64,000 nt of DNA from Siphonodentalium dalli (GCA_032622095.1 CP136065.1:37978732-38042731); one strand, 5' to 3'. Shown: positions 28,488 to 41,880, numbered from the stretch's first letter. Notes: generated from the sequence alone by a model not told the origin. Made by a program: numbers and translations.

Positions 28488-28990
28488 TACGTAACTTATT
28501 CTTCGTAGAAAGTCGCAGATTTCTCACGAATTACGCAACGTCACTGCCAAATATTTACAGAAATAGAAAGAGTATCATTCACTATATTCATTTCTGTCGC
28601 ATAAAATGCTTTTTGTGCAATAAAGTTCAGACAAAGTGTGAAAATGATTGATATCTTTTAGGCGAAATCTTAGATTCCCCGGACAAATATTTTATCTATA
28701 TATAGGATATATGGCGCAGCCAATCAGAAAATACAGTAGGCGGGGTTATCTCAAACCAGGAATAGGAAGCGATTATGGTACGAATTGACGAATTTGAAGT
28801 AACAGGAACGAGGACGAGCCCATTTCGAAAAAACATCTGGAACGGTATATGTCAAGACACAGGCTCAGCTCTCGGTTTCCTGTTCAAAGCATCCACCACA
28901 AGATACAAGAAAGTGAACATAAAAAAAAATCCAAAATTGCTCCTTTTTTCTTCTTATGTACGCAATAAAGGCAAAAATATGAGGGGTGAA
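28488..28990 (+). repeat. Spacer segment of the satellite arms
   Basis: A non-tandem segment (ACGTACGTAACTTATTCTTC ... CCCCGGACAAATATTTTATC ... GGCGGGGTTATCTC) that is found in inverted orientation at about 43770-44005 and 47060-47345. No coding sequence recognised. Confidence 0.7.
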
Positions 28991-31055
28991 GGAAAGGGCC
29001 TATTGGCCCTTTCGATCATCCGGGGTTACAACCCCCCCCTCCCAATCACACACTTCACAATTATTTAAAGAACAGGAACAACTTATGGTGAATCAGCGAC
29101 TATTTGGAGTAACAGGAATGAGGAACAAAGCTCAAATGTATCACGCTTTAAGCTATGAAACAATACATATTATACATCATTCGAAAGCAATGCAACCTTC
29201 CTTCTTTAATATTACAACATTTAAACACTACTATTGAGAACTATGCGTATATCTGGCCACGAACATCGAGCTGTGAATCGGAAATTAGCAAAACGTTAAC
29301 TTTTTCCGAGTAACAGAGATATAAACTTAATGTTCTCGCGTTTTACGCAATCAAAAAATACTCTTTATACACCAGTCGAAAACATGGCCTCTCCACTTCA
29401 TGAATATTGCAACAGTGAAACGATACTTATGAAAACTATGCGAATAATTGGGCTAGGAACGTCGAGCGGTGAATCATAAATTATCCAAAACGGAACGAGG
29501 AACAGGAACGAGTTCCGAGTAACAGAATGACTATTTCGAGTAACAGGAACGAGGAACAGAGATATAAGCTCACATTTCTCGCGTTTTGCTCTATGTAACG
29601 ATACATATTATACATCATTCGAAAGGTTAGCATAGCCCCTTCATTAATAATGCAATATTTAGACACTAATATTGCAAACAAAGCGTACATTTGGCCAGGA
29701 ACGGCGAGCGTTGAATAAGAAATTAGCTAAAAACTGGAAAAAATCCGACTAACAGGAATCAAGAACAGAGATATAAGCTCACATTTCTCGCGTTTTGCGC
29801 TATGTAACGATACATATTATACATCATTCGAAAGGTGGGCATATCCCCTTCATTAATATTGCAACATTTAGACACTAATATTGCAAACAAAGCGTACACT
29901 TGGCCAGGAACGGCGAGCATTGAATAAGAAATTAGCTAAAAACGAAACAATCCGAGTACCGGGAATCAGGAACAGAGATATAAGCTCACATTTCTCGCGT
30001 TTTACGCTATGTAAAAATACATATTATACATCATTCGAAAGGTTAGCATCTTCCCTTCATTAATAGTGCAACATTTAGACACTAATATTGCAAACAAAGC
30101 GTACACTAGGCCAGGAACGGCGAGCATTGAATAAGAAATTAGCTAAAAACTGGAAAAATCCGAGTACCGGGAATCAGGAACAGAGATATAAGCTCACATT
30201 TCTCGCGTTTTACGCTATGTAAAAATACATATTATACATCATTCGAAAGGATAGCATATCCCCTCATTAATATTGCAACATTTAGACACTAATATTGCGA
30301 ACAAAGCGTACATTTGGCCAGGAACGGCGATCGTTGAATAAGAAATTAGCTAAAAACTGGAAAAAAATCCGATTAACAGCAATCAGGAACAGAGATATAA
30401 GCGCATATTTACTCGCGTTTTACGCTATGTAAAAATACATATTATACAAAGCGTACAATTGGCCAGGAATGGCGAGGGTTGAATAAGAAATTAGCTAAAA
30501 ACGGGGGAAAAATATGATAAACCGGTATCGAGGAACAGAGATATAAGCTCATATTTCTCGCGTTCTACGCTATGTAACAATACTTATTATACATCGTTCG
30601 AAAGATTATCATCTTCCCTTCATTATTATTGCACCATTTAAACGATACTTCTGAGAACTAAGTGTACCATTGGTCAGAAACGTCGGGCGGTGAGTAGGAA
30701 ATTAGCAAACGGAACTAGGATCAGGAACAGCTTCCGAGTAACCGAATGACTATTTCGAGTAACAGGAACGAGGAACAGATATGTAAGCTCATATTTCTCG
30801 CGTTTTACACTATGAAACAATCCATATTATATATCAATCGAAAGGATAGCATCTTTCCTTCATTAATGTTGCAACATTTGGACACTACTTTCACGAACAA
30901 AGCGTACAATTGGCCAGGAACGGCGAGCGTTGAATAAGAAATTAGCTAAAAACTGGAGACAAAAATCCGACTAACAGGAATCAGGAACAGAGATATAAGT
31001 GCATATTACTCGCGTTTTACGCTATGTAGAAATACATATTATACATCACCAAATG
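28991..31055 (+). repeat. Tandem ~208-bp repeat, left arm (part 2)
   Basis: About nine further units, several diverged or shortened. A truncated unit near 30446 (TATTATACAAAGCGTACAAT) has its inverted counterpart at about 51250, which anchors the alignment of the two arms. Confidence 0.85.
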
Positions 31056-31922
31056 CATAAATATGTTATATGTTTACACTAACAAACCCAACCAGGGCCC
31101 AAAACGTGTTCTCCAAGTGATAACCGCGCATGTGTAAACCGGTACAAAAAAAATTACTTCGGTACACACATTGCGCGAATCAACACGCATTTGCTAATGA
31201 TATAACGGTAAGTTTTAAATATTGTTCTTACTCAGAGCATAAATCATATTCCAGGTGGATACGTTCCAGGTTTTCATCGAGTCTACGTGCTGTGCCGACA
31301 ATGAAACAATGTGCCTGACATCTGGACTATTGGTCAATAAACACTATTTGCATTAACAGTATAGCGACTTAACTGTAAATGGAAACTAGTCAAGTATAAT
31401 AAAATATCACATGCTCTATAAATATGCCGTTACGGTGGATGAGTTCAGGTAGATTGTGAACTATGTTAAAATAGCACTCACGACTAATGTGATCGCGCAT
31501 TAGCAAATATCGTGTCCACATCTGTTTACGGAAGTTCACTCTCTTGACAAAAAGAAAGTTGGTCCTCAGTTATGATCACATGTCGCATGTCCAAATATAT
31601 CGTCACGTGAGTTCCGTTCAGATTGTGAACTGTGTTTATGTGATATCATTCCCCCATTACTGTAAACATGTATACTAGGTTGCTTAACATAGATGCGGCG
31701 AAGTTGCCTTTGACCGCGGTAAGCGATAGCCGCTCTGACGACAATGGCTTGTGTTTTTTTTGTCAAAATGAAACCGCAAACACATGAAAACAATGGACTA
31801 TATAAACATCCAGCGGTGCGCATACATGTGAAAACGTGTAACCTGTTAGGCTTGTGTGTACACGACACCAGTGTTGTGTCAAGTTTCGGTCCGGACAAAG
31901 AGCTGCATGACCGACGGTTACC
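31056..31922. other. Non-coding DNA upstream of the transposase gene
   Basis: No credible ORF. Weak direct similarity between about 31430-31500 and 31570-31640 (TTCAGnTTGTGAACT, repeated CGCGCATTAGCAAAT). It may hold promoter-proximal or subterminal sequence of the element. Confidence 0.35.
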
Positions 31923-31976
31923 TATAAAATATGTTCCATAACAAACAGAAGACAGTCCTTGTTCACAGTCATTATG
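31923..31976 (+). promoter_or_regulatory. TATA box and first exon of the transposase gene, ending at its ATG
   Basis: TATAAAA at 31923-31929, then about 45 bases to an ATG at 31974-31976 that is followed at once by GTGAGTACG, a strong splice donor. A matching acceptor (TTTATTCCAG) ends at 34299, and the exon after it is in phase 0 with this ATG. Exon 1 would therefore contribute only the initiator Met. Supported by signal quality and phase, not by transcript data. Confidence 0.5.
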
Positions 31977-32426
31977 GTGAGTACGCTCTTAGTCATATGA
32001 TTATATTATGTGTTATTATGGCAGTTCATGAATATCGTTGTAACCAAGTTTTTGTTCTAGCATATTACTTGTAATATACACAGTTTGTTGTTTAATACTC
32101 TGACTCATGTAATACGGGATATTTATCATTACATCCTGAAAATAAATTGGCGTTGTTATCTTATAAAGACGCATATGTATACCGAAAATATTCAGCTCAT
32201 GCAGTTATGGCAGGCTTCTTCGAACAATCAATCACTCTAAATCCCACAAGTGTCTGGTATGTAAAATTGTATTTTTTATTGTCATATATGAATATATTTG
32301 TGACCATGCGTGGATTAATTCTTTATGAAATATTGCCAGCAAATGGCAGTGTAGACTTTGGTGCAAAGATATTTTATTTCCAAATCATGTGTATAATTTT
32401 ATCTTAAACAACATACGGACACTTAA

Positions 32427-33672
32427 AGGCACGGGCGGCGTTCGTTGTAGAAAATTCATATTTGTTCAAATCGCCACCAACGGGAGGAATATGAAACTAT
32501 ATTGTTTTGTTCATAGGCGAAACATAGTCGGTGCGTAAATAGTATATTGTCGTCAAGACATACGATGGTGGACCTAAACAACAGCCTGCTCGTGATACAG
32601 AAGTTGTGTTTCTGTCTACATAACACATTGCAACTCTATTTGCGTGGAATTGGCAAAAAATAAAAACGCTCTTTATTGTTTCATATCAGGACAACAGTAA
32701 CAAATAATGATCTTTATGTTTTCCATATCCGGATGTAAATAAAAGCCAGGAAACGTATCGTAAGGAAAAATAATTGACAATAACATACTGTTTATGAAAT
32801 ATTTCTGATTGGCAAAATCTATATCTTACTATTTCTGTTTATGGCGGTTTTTGACGGAGAAGAACATTTTAACGACATACCCATTACCACGACGGCCCGT
32901 ATCTTTAAACTATCATTCATGCTACATTTAAACAGTAATTTGTACTTATTATATAAGTGTTCATAGTCAACAAAGAAAAACATATATTAAAACTATTTCC
33001 GGAATTTAAAAAAACACGAGACTGAGATAACTTCTACACATATTGTTGATTACTGAGGAGATGACTCGTCTGTTGCCAGATCCTCTCCATCCTTATCTAT
33101 CCCAAATGCATGTCATTTCAAACACATATAATCATTCACACGTATGGCATATTCTCGATGGAAATCGACAGTTTTATGTTAAAGATACGGAAGGCCTTGG
33201 CGGTGGGTATGCTGTTAAAATATTCATTGCCGTCACAAACCGCCATAGACAGAAGGAATAGTAAGGTTGTTCTTATGCCAATCAGAAATATGGCATTAAC
33301 AGTATGTTATTGTCAATTTTTTTCCCCTGTGTTGTGCAAAAAATAAAAAAGGTTACTTTTCCTGGCAAATGGTAAACATAAAGAACGTTATTTGTTACTG
33401 TTTTCCTGATATTGAAATAATAAAGAGCGTTTATATTATTTGTTTATGATTAACCAATGGAATTGCGCTGCGTTATGTAAACAGAAGCACAACTTCTGTA
33501 ACACAAGCAGTCTCTTATTTGAGTACACCACCATACGTCTTGACGACAATATACTATTTACGCGCTGATTATTTTTTGCATATGAGCTAAGCTGTATATA
33601 TTTTGGTTTTCTTTTTGTTGATGGCGATTTGAACAAATATTAATATTTCTGCGACGAACGCTGCCCGCACCT
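32427..33672. mobile_element. TTAA-flanked inverted-repeat element (piggyBac-like MITE)
   Basis: TTAA lies directly outside both ends (32423-32426 and 33673-33676). The ends read AGGCACGGGCGGCGTTCGT and, from the other side, AGGTGCGGGCAGCGTTCGT. Inverted similarity continues for ~430 bases (TATTTGTTCAAATCGCCA, GTCGTCAAGACATACG, CATATCAGGACAACAGTAAC and their counterparts). No transposase. A TTAA duplication is the mark of piggyBac-type insertion. Confidence 0.75.
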
Positions 33673-33716
33673 TTAACCGAAATACAAAGTCGCATACATG
33701 GTCAAAGAAAAGAACC

Positions 33717-33975
33717 GTATATACCAATAACATTCTCCTTTCTACATCATACATGGTAAAACGCATATCTTAATTATCGAATATAAAACTTACATGGTTT
33801 AAACGAGTGAAATGAACTAATTGTCACTCATCCATTTCGAATCGACGATTGACCCAGGGTTAGCGCATATATATGTTCCCCTACCCTGGGTCAAACGTCG
33901 ATGCATATAATCAAGATATGTGTTTTACAACCATGCATGAAGTAGAAAGGAGAATGCTATTGGTATATATATATA
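33717..33975. repeat. ~260-bp foldback MITE
   Basis: The left arm starts ATACCAATAACATTCTCCTT and the right arm is its near-complement ending AAGGAGAATGCTATTGGTAT. The palindrome continues inwards to GACCCAGGG / CCCTGGGTC around a ~20-base loop near 33870. TA-rich flanks suggest a TA target. Confidence 0.7.
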
Positions 33976-34299
33976 ATCTATATACCAATTATAAACAATT
34001 TATATTGCTCTCGCTTCCGGTAACTGGGACATACATTACACTATTTATAGAACACTACATATACTGATTGAAGACTAATATGTCAATCTATATATTTGTT
34101 CCACATGACAATAGTTTAGGAATTATCTGTATTAGCCAGTTTTTAAGAAGGTCCTATTAAACCGATGCTAATGGTGATAATTGGTTGTGTTTCGTGTATA
34201 TGTAATTTGCTTGATAGCGTGTAAATATTAATTTCGAATCTATGTTTGTTTTGATATTTTATCTCAAATTATCTAAATTTAATGAATTGTTTATTCCAG

Positions 34300-37200
34300 G
34301 CTCAAGTCGGGGTCTCATCCACAGGGGACATACCTGGTACAACAAGATGCACCGTGTACGAAAACAGGGTTACCCCACTGGCCATTGCTGATGCAATAAA
34401 TATTCTTCAGAACCCCAACGTAGATAAGGTTTGTGACATACCACCAATGAAACCCCTTGGTGGGACACTATATCTTTATTCATGGCAAGATTCGGATCGC
34501 CAGCATGATTGGAAGTGCGACCAGTACATGTGGGTTTCTAACGGTAGTCACCATCTACCTCGAAACACTCCCGTGTTACAAAAAAAATATTTCATAGCTA
34601 GACTACCAGGTACATCAAAAGGCTCTCATAATTTCCAGAAATTGGTTTTCATTCTTGATGAAAATCCAAATTTAGTTCTTGTACAATATATCGGTGACTC
34701 ATCTCCATTTGAGGAGCTGCCACGAGCAAATTCCGCGAGACAAAATGTTCCATACAAACGCACTGCCAAATCAACACTGATCAAAATGAAAAAAGCTGTA
34801 TCTGAAAATATCACACAAAAACCAACTCGGTTCTACCAAAATTTAATTTCAAAACACTTGCTCCCTGAACACCAAGGTGTGTTCAATCCCAGAGACGCAA
34901 AGCAAATTCGAAATATCAAAAGTGATGAATTGGACAAGCAGAGGATATCTAAAGATTCTGTTGCAAACCTCTTACAAATGGCTTATCAACTAAACATTAT
35001 TCCGGAGATAGCCATCAATGATCAAAATTTGTATTGTACAGTCCATTTTCCTGAATGGACACAGGCAGTAAATGAATTATTAGAAGTGGACACTGGGTCA
35101 TACCGCTACGTGCTTGGGTACGACACCACTTTCAACATTGGTGATTTCTATGTCTCAGCATTAGTATTGAGAAATGTAATTTTCGAGGGAGCGCCGGTTG
35201 TCCCGTTGGCATTTCTTTTACACGATCGAAAAACAGAAAAGCCGCATGCTAGATTTTTCGAAACAATGAAAGAAAAGATTCCCAACCTTTGTAAGCTGTC
35301 TATTCCGATCATATTAGATATGGAGAGTGCCCTTACAAATGCGGTCAAAACGCATTTGCCGAATTTAACAATTTTATATTGTTGGAATCACCTCAAGAGG
35401 GATTTCAGATTTCATCTCAAACATCGTTTAGGGGCTCAACCGAAAGAGATCCCCGTGTATTTGGAAGACCTTGCTGTCTTACTAAAAATGTAACAATGTT
35501 GAGGAATTTACAAACGAGTACCAACAGCGATCTGAAAAATGGAGTGGTGCAGCAAAATCATATTTCGATAAAAATTTAAAATCAGAAATTTTAGCATCAT
35601 CAGGGGCATGGATATTGCGACCTCTTGGTGTCTATGATCCATTCTCTGGCGTCACTAACAACATTTCTGAATCGTTCAATGTTGTTATTAAGTCACTAAC
35701 TGAGTGGGAGCAAGTTTCTATGGACGCCGCCGCCGTCGCTTTCCATTTTCTGATGATATATTATTACATTGAATATATAAGAGGCAGATTAGGGGTAGGG
35801 AATTGGAAACTGCAGACATTTTTCCAAAATGCCAAACTAGAAGAAGATGAGATTTCAATACCAGACGGTGTGTTTATGCCACATGATATTGTAAAACTGA
35901 TCCGTGAATCCGATGTAAACGTTGGCAGGTAACCGAAGACAGTCCTGTCGAAAATGAACATATTTCCGATAAACCACCCGTAAACACACAACGTGCTTTG
36001 GCTCTTGATATTGTTAAGCGAAAGAAAATTTCATTTGTGCCGGACCAACGTGCTTTCCTCGTCGAAGGAAGTACAGGTAACATGTACGGAGTTCAGCTTT
36101 TCCCTAAAGAAAACTGTCAATATCCGTCAACAAACACATGCTTCCATATTCTAGCTGCCCGATTTTTGATAGGGATAGATCACTACCCAGATCCTGCCCC
36201 TGTTAACCTGACTACGTTGAGGAAACGTGGCAGATCGCGTTCCGATCGGAAGTCACTAGGTAAAAAATGGTGTCCGAACGATGTTGATGTTGTTCCGGCT
36301 CCTGATTCAATATCGGCAAACAAAGTTGCGAAACAAAAATCAACAAAAAAAGGAGCTGGTCGCAAAACTCCTGCAATGTCTTTGTTGAACCAATCAGACC
36401 AATCGAACGAAACAGTTATTCACGAAACGCCACATTCTTCATCGGTTGGTGACAATTCACAACCAAAAACATCTTCAATCGAACAATTAGCAAACAGTTC
36501 AGATTCGAATATGAACATCTCAGCTCCTGTCCTAAATATTCCAAATCTGATATTGAATAACCAAGCCCAATTGAGTGATAATCTTGACGTCACATATAAT
36601 GTATCGGTTGAGACAAAGTCTCCATTCTCCAACACTACTGACAAAGTAACACCAAACAGAGAGTTAATTCCGAATACGAGCACACCAAACAAATCTTCTA
36701 TGACTATACCATTAACATCAGAACAATCAATCATTGAGACTAGTCAATCTTGTTTGAACAGTGCAATACATGGCAATTCACCCCATCATGTAGACACAAG
36801 CTCCAATGTGTCTAATTCTGAAGACAGGTTATTGTCCATCAGACTTTCCAGTTCAGAGACTGAAATGGGCATCTCTCTGACAAACACCAACGTACATCTT
36901 TCTGATTCTTTGTCATCTCATTCAGATAAAGCGTCAAGCGAGCCAGCCGGCATCAAAACGGTTAATTTCACTTTAGGTCAGAAATCCGTAAATGAGACAC
37001 AGTGTCATGATGGCAGTTCGCGTGATGCAACTGAGGAACTCCCATCACTGAACCCAGGTTCTGAAATCTCAACCGATTCGGTTATACAAATAACTACAAC
37101 TCCTGTCATTTCACCACCCAAATCTCAAGCTATGATCAATACAAGTTTCGGTTCTCTGTCACCAATTAAGAGGTGCGTTCATACGACACCGACTAAAATT

Positions 37201-38019
37201 AAGACTAAAAAATTACCTTCGAAACACAACATAATAAAAACTCTTACCCCGAGGAAAATTGAACGGATTCAAGGCGGTCATTGGTTATGTGATGATATCG
37301 TTAGGCAATTTCAAAACCTTCTTGCAAATGAATTCCCAGTAATGCGTGGTTTTCTTGACCCATTGTATGCCCCGGTTAAAGACTCGAAAACGGGCCGATT
37401 TGTCCACAAGGACACAAACCTTCTCAGTAATTTTGGACCCACAGAAATCGTTGCTCAAGTTCACTACACTGGGCACTGTCATTGGGTAACATCAACATAC
37501 GTACCAAACGATAACGATGATGCCGTGTATCTATTTGACTCCCTCTTTTCGCAATCAGATCCGATGACGACATCCACGCAAATTCAATTATGGTCCATGT
37601 ACGGAAGCAACTGCGCTCTGGGGGCATTGAGGGTAAGGATTCCACATATACAGAAACAGTCTAATAGCTCTGATTGCGGTGTATTTGCTTTAGCGCACCT
37701 AGTAGAATTTGGCTACAATCCCCGATATGGACGAACAGAGTCGTCCCGATTCTTACAACATTTGATGCGACCTCATCTGACGAGTTGCCTATCGTCAGGG
37801 AAGGTTAATCGCTTTCCGAAAAATAATCTGTGTTGTAGAACCAAATTGAAATTCACAGAAGCGTTGATTCTGAAAAGCTGTTCTCATTTGGGATGCTCAA
37901 TGCCTGATTGTTTCGATAACATGATTGAATGCAGTTTTTGTCGAAAATGGTATCATATTTCCTGTCAGAAGGCAGATAAGATGCCCAGAAATTGGAGATG
38001 TTTCCCTTGCCCTAAGTAA
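34300..38019 (+). pseudogene. Mutator-like (MULE) transposase fused to Ulp1 protease and PHD finger; two frameshifts
   Basis: Exon 2 of the gene begun at 31974. The first block (34300-35493) carries the MULE catalytic core: VLGYDTTF (Asp codon 35122), PIILDMESAL (Asp codon 35317) and CWNHLKRD (C-x2-H). The frame then shifts near 35484-35492 in an A run. The next block (to 35932) holds TNNISESFN with the third acidic residue (Glu codon 35669). It shifts back near 35923-35932. The last block (to 38019) has a degenerate SWIM motif (C-x-H in NTCFHILA), ~350 residues of Ser/Thr-rich linker, a Ulp1-type cysteine protease (His codon 37480, Asp 37537, Cys 37675 in SDCGVFALAH) and a C-terminal PHD finger (C-x4-C...C-x2-C...H-x2-C...C-x2-C). 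The two shifts compensate and could be assembly indels; otherwise the gene is dead. Confidence 0.85.
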
Positions 38020-38039
38020 TTCTTTGCTTTCAAACAGCA

Positions 38040-39560
38040 ATAATTTAGGCCGGTTTCTCCTGTGGCATCGGGCAGTCGCAATTCTCGCCCAACGTTCCAC
38101 CTAGGGCGAGTCTTGTTTACCTCATGTTGGGTATGTTCGATGCCATGCGATCAACTGGGCTATTAGTGATTATTGTATGCTATGCCATATCTACATTAAT
38201 TTTAGGGATACGATTCATATGCGATATTATCGAGATATATAGTGCTGTCTGTCTTGAGATATACATACTCATTTGATAGGCCGGTTGCTCCTGTAGCATC
38301 GGGCAGTCGCAATTCTCGCCCAACGGTTTGACGTCGTACCTTGAGACACTTTTCAGAATGTTGGGTTTTAAATGACGAAGGCATCTCCTCAATATCACAA
38401 TTAGTTCACAATTAGTGCTTATAACATGTTTTTAATTAAGGCCACTTTCACCAAACTAAGAGTATATGTTGGCAATTGCAATGTTTTAGAGCAAACGTAA
38501 TGATAATTTACATTTCAGACCAATTTGTGTTGATTGTTACAGGGTAGACAATTCTCACCCAAGTTACACCAAGGGCGAGTGTTGAATACCTCTATTCCGG
38601 GTATACTCTATAACAATCAACATTTAATTGGTTTGACGTCGTACCTTGAGACACTTTTCAGAATGTTGGGTTTTAAATGACGAAGGCATCTCATGAATAT
38701 CACAATTAGTTCACAATTAGTGCTTATAACATGTTATTTATTATGGTCACTTTCACCAAACTTATAGTATATGTTGGCAATTGCAATGTTTTAGTGCAAA
38801 CGTAATGATACTTTACACTTCAGACCAATTTGTGTTGATTGTTATAGGGTAGACAATTCTCGCCCAAGTTACACCAAGGGCGAGTCTTGAATACCTCTAT
38901 TCCGGGTATACTCTATAACAATCAACATTTAATTGGTTTGACGTCGTACCTTGAGACACTTTTCAGAATGTTGGGTTTTAAATGACGAAGGCATCTCATC
39001 AATATCACAATTAGTTCACAAGTAGTGCTTATAACATGTTATTTATTATGGTCACTTTCACCAAACTTAAAGTATATGTTGGCAATTGCAGTGTTTTAGT
39101 GCAAACGTAATGATAATTTACACTTCAGACCAATTTGTGTTGATTGTTACAGGGTAGACAATTCTCGCCCAAGTTACACCAAGGGCGAGTCTTGAATACC
39201 TCTATTCCGGGTATACTCTATAACAATCAACATGTAATTGGTTTGACGTCGTACCTTGAGACACTTTTCAGAATGTTGGGTTTTAAATGACGAAGGCATC
39301 TCATCAATATCACAATTAGTTCACAAGTAGTGCTTATAACATGTTATTTATTATTGTCACTTTCACCAAACTTAAAGTATATGTTGGCAATTGCAGTGTT
39401 TTAGTGCAAACGTAATGATAATTTACACTTCAGACCAATTTGTGTTGATTGTTACAGGGTAGACAATTCTTACCCAAGTTACACCAAGGGCGAGTCTTGA
39501 ATACCTCTATTCCGGGTATGCTCTATAACAATCAACATTTAATTGGGTTGACGACGTACC
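38040..39560 (+). repeat. Tandem ~305-bp repeat downstream of the transposase gene
   Basis: GGGTAGACAATTCT recurs at about 38542, 38847, 39152 and 39457, an exact 305-base period, with partial copies at both edges. Each unit contains a hairpin of CTCGCCC and GGGCGAG about 16 bases apart, and a GTTTGACGTCGTACCTTGAG landmark. No coding function seen. Because it starts 20 bases after the transposase stop, it may be the gene's 3' region. Confidence 0.9.
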
Positions 39561-41880
39561 GTGAATGTTTGGATGGCTTAAGAGCTGCATGGCTCACATG
39601 GAATGAGCCAGTTTTGTATGTGTTGTTTATAGTGCTTGTATATCGTTATTGTAAATAGAACCCATATATTGCACATACTATGTACCTATAACCACCAGTA
39701 CGAGGGAGGCATGGCTCTGTGATTAGTGTATATAATGATTGGCTTAGTATGGAGTTGTATGGTATGCAAACAACAAATTTTTGGGTGATTTCAAAAGAGG
39801 ATGCATAAATCATGTGGTCAGACACATGTTCGGGGTATTGAAACTTCGCCACGCGATCTTGTATTTTGCTTACAATATTTCCGACAAAAAACTATATTTC
39901 AGAAAAAACACACAATATCTTCAGCTATCTTCCTGAACATTTTCTAATTTAATTTATAAAAATTATTTATAAAACACAAAACGACACCGCGTGTTCTCCT
40001 CAGCATCGCAGTTCTGAAAAAAAAAAACCAGAGCTGAAGATATTGTGTTTTCTGACTGAGTCGGTATGTTTTTTAGCAAAATATACGATCACGTATCAAG
40101 TTGCCATGCCCTGATGTTCGTATTTTGGAAAGCACCACTTCTACGTGCTCAGCCGACCATGAGACACATCACTCACATAACCATGATTCGCGCATATTGC
40201 ATGTGGCCTTGTACCAAAAAGTATTTCCGGAAACTTCATCAAAATCGCGCGCATCATTTTCGTGCTTATTTGTCGACAGGACAGAAAATCTTTTTGGAGT
40301 CGTGGCGTGTGTAAATATTTGTAAATACAAATTTTTAACTGAATAAAAAAAACTTCAAAAAGTTTAATTTTCATAAGATATTTGACTTCGAACTTCCTCG
40401 TTTTCATTCGGAAACATAATATTATACAGCATTGAAATGAGAAATATTTTCGATTTTACATGAGATAATTATGTTCTGATGTTGAGGAAGTTTTGGCTCA
40501 CAATTGTCAGCCGATCTCCGCGTTGGTGTGGGCCGGTAACAGGGCTTACCCTGGCAAAAAGGCTGATGTGTATATACATGTATAATAATTGAAATAATGA
40601 CAGGCACGATTATGCATAGTTACAGAAAATTATATTTACATACATATTTATATGCATTCATTTACACTTTATAATAGTTAATCAAATTATTTCACGTATT
40701 TACATGTTTTTTTACAAGATTTACACATTTCTATACATGCGTTCAGTTATATATGATGATATTTTAAACGATGATGGTTATATGCATTTACTGCTTCATT
40801 ATACACATGTGCATTATATCTTGCATTCACTGCGTACTGGAATATATGTAAAAGGGGTCACTAATTTAATTAGTTTGTTTTCGCCCCATGTTCGGAAACC
40901 AACTAATTAAATTGGTGTGGCCTAATGTCTAAATGAACATGTTGATTACGTATGTTTATTGTATTGAGATTTGTGAACACAATTGTATACTAACTACAAA
41001 TATCTTGGCGGACGCGAAACTTCAACCATCTCCATGCAGTCTCCAGAAGATCTTCCTATATACCTGCAGTCCATGTTCTTCAACGTTTGCAGTAAAGGCC
41101 TTTCAACCGATTCCAGCACCGAATATACGACATGTTCTCAATATTCATGTGAATCTGAGAATAAACTTATATATATCAAGGCGTGTTGCGGTATCCCACG
41201 AAAGGAATCACAATAAACTTTCCAGAGACTAATCTCTTCGAAACTACTCTGCTACTGAGACAAACGCCACCACCATATCATTCACACATAGGCGTCCGAC
41301 CAGAACTCAATCGACAACCACGGCCATGGCAACGATTATCGATAACTACGACATCATAGACAACAGAAACCCTCTGGGCAACGGTCATAATTATACAACA
41401 AGAAGCAAATGTCGATGTATACCAAAAACTGTCTAAAATACTATTCTGTTCAGAAAATAGTGACGATACCCGCATGCGCCGGACGTCCCCATTCATCTTC
41501 ATCGATATCGCCAGACAAATCGACGTTCATGTCTGGCCCGGACACAATCAGACCATGTCAATGATGTCTTTTATTCCAAGCGCCGAAGGGTTCGATGGCC
41601 TAAATATTCACGTACCGATGTTGCCGTGGTGATCGAAATGTTCAGATGTCGGAAATCAACGAAACAATCTAATCGCTCAGCATGCAGTCCCACAGCTACA
41701 TTGAAGTAAACATTGAATTGTAATATCATGTATTATGTTCTAATAATGTAAAACTTGTAATATGTATTCAAAGTGTTTGAATATGTAATATGATACATGC
41801 ATGAATATGATACATGTTTATGAATTTGTTTTCTGTTGCTAATAAATTAATTTGTTATGATTTTAGTGTTATCCTACATC
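39561..41880. other. Non-coding or decayed sequence
   Basis: Short hairpins only: an inverted pair CACAATATCTTCAGCT / AGCTGAAGATATTGTG (39910 and 40031) and a small palindrome at 40862-40915. Around 40980-41640 there is an apparent coding-like composition in shifting frames ending before AATAAA near 41840, but I recognise no protein in it. Confidence 0.35.

Larger units (their letters stand above)
31977..34299 (+). other. Putative 2.3-kb intron of the transposase gene
   Basis: Starts GTGAGTACG and ends TTTATTCCAG with a pyrimidine-rich tract. It contains two MITE-like elements (32427-33672 and 33717-33975) and no credible ORF. Confidence 0.5.

Noticed and set aside
24941-30937. Many 60-90-codon ORFs in the satellite arms
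   Set aside because: They recur with the repeat period, on whichever strand lacks stops, and show no coding signature.
40933-41640. Possible second gene of the large element
   Set aside because: Coding-like stretches occur in several frames with many stops; no family is recognised, so I left it unassigned.
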